From NCBI RefSeq assembly GCF_028288465.1, contig NZ_JAQBNR010000064.1, positions 39,034 to 103,033 on the forward strand: 64,000 bases of DNA, read 5' to 3'. A program made the position numbers and the translations under genes. This document shows positions 33,774 to 40,237 of this stretch, one piece after another; positions within the stretch are counted from its first letter, which is position 1; the number at the start of each line of letters is the position of its first letter. The notes under the pieces are model-generated. The model did no database searches. It was not told the origin of the DNA and saw nothing but the letters and a program-made list of their open reading frames with translations. This stretch comes from Ferruginibacter sp. (GTDB lineage Bacteria; Bacteroidota; Bacteroidia; Chitinophagales; Chitinophagaceae).

Positions 33774-34727
33774 ATGAAAAAAATAGGCATTTTACATGGA
33801 AAGGAAAGAAGTTTTCCCGATGCTTTTGTAGAAAGGGTAAACAGCAAAAATATTGAGGGCATTGTTGCTGAGCCGGTTAAAATAGATAAAGTGATACAGG
33901 GTGTAAGTAGTGGTTATGCAGTTATTATCGACCGTATATCTCAGGACGTGCCTTTTTACAGGGCCTTTTTAAAAAATGCTGCGCTTTGTGGTACAGCGGT
34001 CATAAACAATCCTTTTTGGTGGAGTGCAGACGAAAAATTTTTCAACAACTGCCTTTCTACAAAAATAAATATCCCGGTCCCTAAAACAGTGATTCTGCCC
34101 TCAAGGGAATTGCCGGTGGATACCACGGGAGACTCCTTTAGTAACCTGGCTTATCCGCTCGACTGGGAAGGCATTTTTAACTATGTTGGTTTTCCGGCTT
34201 ACATGAAGCCCTTTGCAGGTGGCGGCTGGAAAAGTGTTTATAAATTAAATGATCAACATGATTTTTTTGATAAACATGGCGAAACAGGCGAACTGGTAAT
34301 GATGCTGCAGGAAGAAATAATTTTTGAAGAATATTACCGTTGTTACTGCATTGGTGGAAAGTATGTTCGCATTATGCCGTACGAACCACGCAACGTGCAT
34401 GCCTTGCGTTATGTAGCCGATTTTAAACCTTCGGAAGAAAAGCTGCAATTAATGACGGATATTGTTTTGCGTATCAATCACTACCTGGGGTATGATTTTA
34501 ATACGGTTGAACTGGCATTGCGGGATGGCGTGCCTTATGCCATTGATTTTTGCAACCCTGCACCCGACGCGGAAAGAACCAGTGTGGGCGAAGAAAATTT
34601 TGAATGGGTAGTGGAAACAGCTGCAACATTTGCCATCGAAAAAGCCCAGGCACAAATAGATGGTGCAGATAATTTAACGTGGGGCGAATACATAAAAAGA
34701 AGCGCAGCGAAGCAACCGCTTTTTTAA
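33774..34727 (+). CDS. ATP-grasp ligase (RimK-like)
   Basis: The 317-aa protein has an N-terminal Rossmann-like domain (KKIGILHGKERSFPDAFVER). The ATP-grasp core then follows: the nucleotide-binding lysine and glycine-rich loop in FPAYMKPFAGGGWKSVYKL (~141-159), the hinge MMLQEEIIFEEYY, and the Mg-binding end DFNTVELALRDGVPYAIDF with CNPAPD (~242-266). Such enzymes make an acyl-phosphate from a carboxylate and join it to an amine or thiol. The substrate is unknown. Its neighbours are two other amide-bond-type ligases and a glutamine amidotransferase, which suggests one pathway. Confidence 0.85.
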   Translation: MKKIGILHGKERSFPDAFVERVNSKNIEGIVAEPVKIDKVIQGVSSGYAVIIDRISQDVPFYRAFLKNAALCGTAVINNPFWWSADEKFFNNCLSTKINIPVPKTVILPSRELPVDTTGDSFSNLAYPLDWEGIFNYVGFPAYMKPFAGGGWKSVYKLNDQHDFFDKHGETGELVMMLQEEIIFEEYYRCYCIGGKYVRIMPYEPRNVHALRYVADFKPSEEKLQLMTDIVLRINHYLGYDFNTVELALRDGVPYAIDFCNPAPDAERTSVGEENFEWVVETAATFAIEKAQAQIDGADNLTWGEYIKRSAAKQPLF

Positions 34728-34767
34728 TAGATAGTTTTAATGGATAGATTTGGTGGATAATTTTTTT

Positions 34768-34962
34768 AATTGATAATGGATAATGGGCTGACCTGAAAAG
34801 CTGGCAGTTTTTTATTATTCCCCCATTCTTGATTGAAGATTATTCATACTTTAAAACCAGAAAAGGAAAGTGTGATGTGCAAGTGCATACATTTCAATTT
34901 TAAAGAATTATCAATTATCATTTAAGCAATTACCAATTATCAACTAAGCAATTATCAACCAA
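34768..34962. repeat. Imperfect AT-rich direct and inverted repeats before the GCS2 gene
   Basis: The 236-bp gap has no gene. Just before the ATG the words CAATTATCA and AAGCAATTA recur three times within ~57 bp (34906-34962), with a period of about 20 nt. A related block in the opposite sense (TTGATAATGGATAATGG) lies at 34770-34786. They could form a large stem or bind a regulator; low-complexity origin is equally possible. Confidence 0.4.
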
Positions 34963-34963
34963 C

Positions 34964-36076
34964 ATGGCGAGCTTATCATACAAAGGATTTACTATTGGTG
35001 TTGAAGAAGAGTACATGGTACTTGACCCGGAGACAAGGGAATTAAAAAGCCATGAACAACGGATTGTTCAGGAAGGCCATAAAATTATCAAGGATAAGGT
35101 GAAAGCAGAAATGCACCAGGCAGTTGTAGAAGTGGGTACAGATATTTGCCAGGACATTGATGAGGCGTTCGTGGATGTGGCCACACTGCGTAAAACAATC
35201 AGTGGCATTGGCGAGAGCTTAGGCCTCAAACTGGGTGCGGCCGGTACGCATCCTTTCAGCCATTGGGAAAGCCAGCTAATTACAGACCATGCCCGCTACA
35301 ACGAAATTGTAAACGAGTTGCAGGAAGCTGCCCGCAGCAACCTTATTTTTGGTTTACATGTGCACGTAGGGATGGAAAACAGGGAGATGGCTATTCATAT
35401 CGCCAATTCGGCCCGTTATTTTTTGCCACATGTGTATGCGTTAAGCACCAACTCTCCTTTCTGGGAAGGGAGAAAAACAGGTTATAAATCTTACCGTACA
35501 AAAGTATTTGATAAATTTCCACGAACAGGTATACCCGATTATTTTGAAAGCATTGAAGCTTATGAGAGTTATATAAAATTACTGGTAAAGACAAACTGCA
35601 TTGATAATGCAAAAAAAATATGGTGGGATCTGAGGGTACATCCTTTTTTTAACACGGTAGAATTCCGTATCTGCGATATACCTATGACAGTGCAGGAAAC
35701 CATTGCCATCGCGGCACTCTTCCAGGCATTGTGCGCCAAGCTGTATAAGCTGCGTAGCCAGAACCTCAATTTTATGACATACTCGCGGGCACTGATAAAC
35801 GAAAATAAATGGCGGGCCAGCCGTTATGGTATTGATGGCAGCATGATTGATTTTGGTAAGGAAACCGAAGTCAATACAAGGGTACTTATTTACGAATTAC
35901 TCGATTTTATAGATGATGTAGTGCCGCAGTTAGGCAGCCGCCACGCCATCAACTATGTGCACAATATGCTTGAACAGGGCACAGGTGCAGACAGGCAGCT
36001 GAAGGTATATGAACAAAATAAAAATCTTGTTGAAGTGGTGGATTACATCCAGGGTAATTTTTTGGCCGGCATTTAG
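34964..36076 (+). CDS. Carboxylate-amine ligase of the GCS2 / YbdK family
   Basis: The 370-aa protein opens with GFTIGVEEEYMVLDPET, the GCS2 metal/substrate signature. LIFGLHVHVGMENREMAI (~127-144), STNSPFWEGRKTG and NTVEFRICDIPMTVQET (~227-243) follow. Family members activate a carboxylate with ATP and couple it to an amine, as in gamma-glutamyl-cysteine synthesis, though YbdK itself is only weakly active and the true substrates are unknown. It is the central gene of the ligase cluster, 236 bp after the ATP-grasp gene and 118 bp before the amidotransferase gene. Confidence 0.92.
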   Translation: MASLSYKGFTIGVEEEYMVLDPETRELKSHEQRIVQEGHKIIKDKVKAEMHQAVVEVGTDICQDIDEAFVDVATLRKTISGIGESLGLKLGAAGTHPFSHWESQLITDHARYNEIVNELQEAARSNLIFGLHVHVGMENREMAIHIANSARYFLPHVYALSTNSPFWEGRKTGYKSYRTKVFDKFPRTGIPDYFESIEAYESYIKLLVKTNCIDNAKKIWWDLRVHPFFNTVEFRICDIPMTVQETIAIAALFQALCAKLYKLRSQNLNFMTYSRALINENKWRASRYGIDGSMIDFGKETEVNTRVLIYELLDFIDDVVPQLGSRHAINYVHNMLEQGTGADRQLKVYEQNKNLVEVVDYIQGNFLAGI

Positions 36077-36182
36077 CAATTCAACAAGGTTTAATCGATT
36101 ATCTGCAACTTTTATCCAGGTACAGCATTACTTCGAGAATACTCTACAACCTGCCTGAAGGATAAAACCGACAAAATTTTAT

Positions 36183-36190
36183 TAATTTTG
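36183..36190 (+). promoter_or_regulatory. -7 box TAATTTTG of the amidotransferase gene
   Basis: A perfect TAnnTTTG box ends 4 nt before the ATG at 36195, the same arrangement as rlmN. A leaderless message is likely. No clear -33 box is seen. Confidence 0.55.
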
Positions 36191-36194
36191 CGCC

Positions 36195-37040
36195 ATGTCT
36201 TTAGTAGAAAAAAAGCAGTTTCGCATAGCTATTCTTGATTTATATGAGGGAGTTCCCAATCAGGGAATGCGCTGTATCCGTGAAATAATCAACCAGTTTA
36301 GTGATTTTAATAACCTCGAAATAAGTTGGGATGAATTTGACGTTCGTCAGAAAAATGAAGTTCCCGATCTTTCATACGATATATTTATTTCCAGTGGCGG
36401 ACCTGGTAGTCCGTTGGACAGCGAAGGCAGCGAGTGGGAAAAAGTATATTTTACCTGGCTTCATACCATTGAAAAATGGAATGCAAATGAGGCTAACATC
36501 CAAAAAAAATATGTATTCTTTATCTGTCATTCCTTTCAGTTAGCATGCAGGCATTATAATATTGGCAACGTTTGTCAGCGAAAGAGTACTTCGTTTGGTG
36601 TGTTTCCTGTTCATTTATTAAAAGATGGTAAAAGAGAAATTGTTTTTGAAGAAATGAAAGATCCTTTTTATGCGGTGGACAGCAGGGATTTCCAGGTAAT
36701 TGAACCTAAACACAATACCCTTCACCAATTAGGCGCCACCATTCTCGCCATAGAAAAAGAAAGGCCGCATGTACAGCTGGAAAGAGCGATTATGGCGGTT
36801 AGGTTTAACGAGTACATGATTGGTACCCAGTTCCACCCGGAAGCAGATGCTGTTGGTATGAGCATGCATTTGCAAACAGAAGATAAAAAGAAAACCGTGA
36901 TTGAAAATTACGGTCATGATAAATGGAGCAGTATGATTGAACAATTGAACGACCCTGATAAAATTGTTTATACCTACGAACATATCCTTCCTAATTTTTT
37001 ACAAATAGCTGTACAAAGTTTACAACCCGTGGAAATATAA
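36195..37040 (+). CDS. Class I glutamine amidotransferase (GMP-synthase-like)
   Basis: The 281-aa protein opens RIAILDLYEGVPNQGMRCI. The catalytic triad is visible: Cys in YVFFICHSFQLACRH (~105-119), and His and Glu in MIGTQFHPEADAVG (~209-222). The oxyanion region is ISSGGPGSPLDSEGSEW. This domain normally releases ammonia from glutamine for a partner synthase. It has no fused synthase domain, so the partner would be one of the neighbouring ligases (GCS2 or ATP-grasp). Longer spacers than in GuaA suggest a family of its own. Confidence 0.85.
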   Translation: MSLVEKKQFRIAILDLYEGVPNQGMRCIREIINQFSDFNNLEISWDEFDVRQKNEVPDLSYDIFISSGGPGSPLDSEGSEWEKVYFTWLHTIEKWNANEANIQKKYVFFICHSFQLACRHYNIGNVCQRKSTSFGVFPVHLLKDGKREIVFEEMKDPFYAVDSRDFQVIEPKHNTLHQLGATILAIEKERPHVQLERAIMAVRFNEYMIGTQFHPEADAVGMSMHLQTEDKKKTVIENYGHDKWSSMIEQLNDPDKIVYTYEHILPNFLQIAVQSLQPVEI

Positions 37041-37115
37041 TTCCGTCATAATTGGTGATAAACTATGGTATTATGATTATTTTTAAGCAATAAAATAGTA
37101 TCAATCATACCGATC

Positions 37116-38306
37116 ATGCAGAGAGAATTAAGGCGAAAGTTTAATGATAATTTTTCTGAAGAAAAATACACAGCTTTTTTACAGCAATTAGAAAATTTGC
37201 ACCCCGGAGCACTGGAATTCAGAATTGCGGAAACACCCGTTTTTATTCCCAAAGATTTTACACAAAAAATGCTGGATGCCTGCGAAGACATAGTTGATAT
37301 TATTACAGCCCCCAACTTTAAGTTACTTACTCAAAAAGCGATTCCTGACAGTGTGGTCGCAGCCGATGAAAAAGACCATCCTGAATTTATTGCTTTTGAT
37401 TTTGGCATCTGCGAAACTACCAATGGGACATTGGAGCCGCAGCTAATTGAAATGCAGGGATTCCCTACACTATTTGCTTTCCAGGCTTTTCATTCGGCTA
37501 TAACAAAGACCTATGCAGAACTTCCGGCTACTTATGATGCGTATTTAAACGGCTACAACGAAACAACTTACCTGCAGCTTTTGAAGGAAATTATTGTTGG
37601 GGATTGCAACGCCGAAAATGTTATCCTGCTGGAGATTTATCCGGAGCAGCAAAAAACACGCATTGATTTTTATTGTACGGAAGATATGCTGGGGATTAAA
37701 ACGGTGTGCCTGACTAAGTTAATAGGTGAAGGAGACCAGTTATTTTATGAACTGGATGGAAAGAAAACACTGATAAAAAAAATCTACAACCGGCTCATTT
37801 TTGATGACCTGTACCAGCAGGAATATCCCGACAATACAATTGATATCGCCCATCCCTGGAACGTGGAGTGGATACCACATCCGAATTGGTTTTACCGCGT
37901 TAGCAAATACACATTGCCGTTGATTGATAACCCTTACGTTCCTCCAACCTTCTATCTCAACAAATTAAACCAAATACCAGAAGACCTGGAAAATTATGTG
38001 CTGAAGCCGTTGTTTTCTTTTGCGGGAATGGGCGTAATCATTGATGTTACTATCGCCGATATAAATAAGATAACGGATCCCGAAAACTGGATACTACAGC
38101 GCAAAGTAAAATACGCGGATGTGATTGAAACACCCGATGTACCTGCAAAAGCAGAAATAAGATTATTTTATTTTTGGAAAAAAGAATGGAACAGACCTAT
38201 TGCCGTTCACAACCTGGCCCGGCTGAGTAAAGGCAAAATGATTGGCACCCGTTACAATGCAGATAAAACCTGGGTAGGCGGAACGGTAGCTTTTTTTGAA
38301 AGATGA
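37116..38306 (+). CDS. Divergent ATP-grasp-like protein (glutathionylspermidine-synthase style)
   Basis: The 396-aa protein has no signal peptide. FIAFDFGICETTNGTLEPQL and EMQGFPTLFAFQAF mark the substrate half. The C-terminal third has the ATP-grasp order: LKPLFSFAGMGVIIDV (~288-303) as the phosphate-binding loop, WILQRKVKYADV as hinge, AEIRLFYFWKKEW, and LARLSKGKMIGTRYN with WVGGTVAFFE as the metal-binding end. This order resembles circularly permuted ATP-grasp proteins. If correct, it is the third amide-type ligase of the cluster. The fold call is inference from pattern; it has not been tested by profile search. Confidence 0.6.
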   Translation: MQRELRRKFNDNFSEEKYTAFLQQLENLHPGALEFRIAETPVFIPKDFTQKMLDACEDIVDIITAPNFKLLTQKAIPDSVVAADEKDHPEFIAFDFGICETTNGTLEPQLIEMQGFPTLFAFQAFHSAITKTYAELPATYDAYLNGYNETTYLQLLKEIIVGDCNAENVILLEIYPEQQKTRIDFYCTEDMLGIKTVCLTKLIGEGDQLFYELDGKKTLIKKIYNRLIFDDLYQQEYPDNTIDIAHPWNVEWIPHPNWFYRVSKYTLPLIDNPYVPPTFYLNKLNQIPEDLENYVLKPLFSFAGMGVIIDVTIADINKITDPENWILQRKVKYADVIETPDVPAKAEIRLFYFWKKEWNRPIAVHNLARLSKGKMIGTRYNADKTWVGGTVAFFER

Positions 38307-38368
38307 TACATCCATTTTTTTATTGACCTACGTGCTTTTTTATATACTAACAGATTAAAAACTTAATA

Positions 38369-39361
38369 ATGAAAAAAGGACCTGCCAGATTTTTATATTA
38401 TCTAAGTCTCTTACAAACTCTGCTTGATAAAGCTGCCAAACAAAAAAACCCGGCATTGTGGCTGTATAAAAATGATGCCCGTACACCACTTTTCATGTTG
38501 GAAGGATTGGCTAAGCTGTATACATCGGTAAATAACCCAAAAAAATTTACAAAATTACAGGTACATTTTAAATTGCTGGAAGATGCCCTGGGTGCAATTG
38601 ACTATTATGATAACATCGCAAAAGATGTCAGCCTAAATAAAAAAATACCTGCCGGTATTACCAGTTACCTGCAAGCACAAACAAGGGAAAAAATACAAAG
38701 CCTAAACGAAATACTGGTTGAAAAAGAATGGCTTTCGGTCGGCGGTATCCGCATAAAAAAAATACAAAGGAAACTTGACAAAGCTGATTGGCTGGAGGAG
38801 GAACCTGAAATAAACGCCATCAACGAATTTTACGGAAATTCAATTTATGCCATTACTGAATTTATACAAAACAAGAAATACCATTTTAGCGATATAGAAT
38901 CAGAAGTGCATGAATTACGTCGAAAACTGCGTTGGCTCAGCATTTATCCGCAGGCTTTGCGTGGCAGCATTCAATTATCTAAAAATAAAAAAATGCCGAA
39001 GCACCTTGCCAAATATCTAACCAAAGAAATTACTACTTCGCCCTACAACAAAATGCCCGATGCCGGTGATGCTACCTATTTTTTATTGCTGGAACAGAAT
39101 TATTTTTATGCACTTAGCTGGATGATTGACGCATTGGGAAAAATCAAAGACAGGGGATTACATGTGATAGCTGTGAAAGAAGCCTTACAGCAATCAACAG
39201 AATTATCTGATGCCGACGCATTAAAAAAGACTTACCAGTTGTTGGGTATCAAACAACCCAAATTGGAGCAGTTGCTCGTTGAAGCTGAAAAAATTTGCCA
39301 GACTTATTTTGATGAGCATAACCTTGAAAACCTGGTATTTGGGATGGGCTCGGTAAAATAG
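38369..39361 (+). CDS. All-helical protein of the ligase cluster, distantly CHAD-like
   Basis: The 330-aa protein is almost wholly alpha-helical, Lys/Leu-rich and without signal peptide. Two blocks, ARTPLFMLEGLAKLYTSV with HFKLLEDALGAIDYYD (~36-85) and SEVHELRRKLRWLSIYP (~178-194), recall the paired helices and conserved histidine of CHAD domains, which bind polyphosphate. The match is weak and could be chance. It lies 62 bp after the ATP-grasp-like gene on the same strand and closes the cluster, ahead of a shared terminator. It could be a substrate-binding or scaffold protein. Confidence 0.6.
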   Translation: MKKGPARFLYYLSLLQTLLDKAAKQKNPALWLYKNDARTPLFMLEGLAKLYTSVNNPKKFTKLQVHFKLLEDALGAIDYYDNIAKDVSLNKKIPAGITSYLQAQTREKIQSLNEILVEKEWLSVGGIRIKKIQRKLDKADWLEEEPEINAINEFYGNSIYAITEFIQNKKYHFSDIESEVHELRRKLRWLSIYPQALRGSIQLSKNKKMPKHLAKYLTKEITTSPYNKMPDAGDATYFLLLEQNYFYALSWMIDALGKIKDRGLHVIAVKEALQQSTELSDADALKKTYQLLGIKQPKLEQLLVEAEKICQTYFDEHNLENLVFGMGSVK

Positions 39362-39383
39362 CGAAAGCTCCATAGCATAAAAA

Positions 39384-39409
39384 AAGCCCCGATAAAACTA
39401 TCAGGGCTT
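39384..39409. terminator. Bidirectional terminator closing the ligase cluster
   Basis: AAGCCC-c-GATA and TATC-a-GGGCTT form a 10-bp stem with one mismatch and a 4-nt loop. An A-run precedes it and a T-rich run follows, so it serves both convergent genes. Confidence 0.8.
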
Positions 39410-39413
39410 CTTT

Positions 39414-39983
39414 TTATGCTTTTACTTTTGCAGGAACTTTTTTCTTAACTTTTTTCAGAGCTGCTTCTACTGCTTTGCTTAATTCATCGTATGTTACTTT
39501 ACCTGTAAAACGTTCGCCGTTTACAAAAAAAGTAGGTACGTCTTTTACTCCACGGTTAATACCTTCTCTCATATCTCCCTGTACCTGCCATCCATAAGTA
39601 GCATTTACCAGTTCATCCAAAAAACGTTTGTTTTGTACACCTGCTTCCCTGCTATGCAATTTTAAACTGGTTGTGCCAAGGTTTCTGCGGTTAGCAAAAA
39701 GAATATTGTGCATTTCCCAAAACTTGCCGTCTTGTGCAGTTGCTACTGCGGCTTCGCCAGCCTTTAAGCTACGCTGGTGAATATTTGTCATTGGAAAATG
39801 ACGAAAATTAAAACGTACTTTCCCTTCATATTCTTCCAGCAACTGTTTTACTACTTCGTTGGCTTTTGCACATACTTCACTTTCATATTCACCAAATTCT
39901 TCCAATGTTACCGGAGCATTGATATCGCCAACAAATACATCTCTCGGTTCAATAATTTCAACCACCTCTTTTTTAAATGCCAT
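39414..39983 (-). CDS. DsbA-like thioredoxin-fold protein with a single cysteine
   Basis: The 189-aa protein has the Thioredoxin_4 layout of the NhaA-associated DsbA branch: NAPVTLEEFGEYESEVCAKA (~23-42), VRFNFRHFPMTNIHQRS, the helical insert, and the cis-Pro loop in GVKDVPTFFVNGERF (~144-158). The usual CxxC is reduced to SEVC, so the nucleophilic first cysteine is missing and it cannot act as a normal disulphide oxidase. There is no signal peptide, and the C-terminus is Lys-rich. It may be a monothiol or glutathione-linked protein of the cytoplasm. Confidence 0.8.
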   Translation of the reverse strand: MAFKKEVVEIIEPRDVFVGDINAPVTLEEFGEYESEVCAKANEVVKQLLEEYEGKVRFNFRHFPMTNIHQRSLKAGEAAVATAQDGKFWEMHNILFANRRNLGTTSLKLHSREAGVQNKRFLDELVNATYGWQVQGDMREGINRGVKDVPTFFVNGERFTGKVTYDELSKAVEAALKKVKKKVPAKVKA

Positions 39984-40175
39984 AATATATCTTTTATTTT
40001 TATGTCATATCCCACATTGCTTACCTGGATTATGACCTGTTATAACAACCAATTCCGAAGAAAAGTTTTCACCTTTTTTATAATATATACGTCCTCAAAA
40101 AGGTTGTGTAAGCGCTTGAAGGTAATATTTTTTGCCCTTTTTTTTACTACCGTCCAAACTTTATTCGTTCACAGT

Positions 40176-40184
40176 TTATCCACA
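40176..40184 (+). other. Lone perfect DnaA box in the 254-bp gap before clpB's end
   Basis: TTATCCACA matches the strongest DnaA box. The gap 39984-40237 otherwise shows only AT-rich DNA and no gene. A single 9-mer of this kind is expected about once in a 130-kb stretch by chance, so it is weak evidence for DnaA binding. Confidence 0.3.
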
Positions 40185-40237
40185 AGGCTGATTTTCAATC
40201 TTTTACCAACCCAGCCTTCATCTTAAATAACTTTAAA

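Noticed and set aside
34906..34962. CRISPR-like array
   Set aside because: Repeats are short, imperfect and AT-rich, with no uniform spacers and no cas gene nearby.
40176..40184. Chromosome replication origin
   Set aside because: A single perfect DnaA box without dnaA/dnaN or an AT-rich unwinding cluster is not enough.
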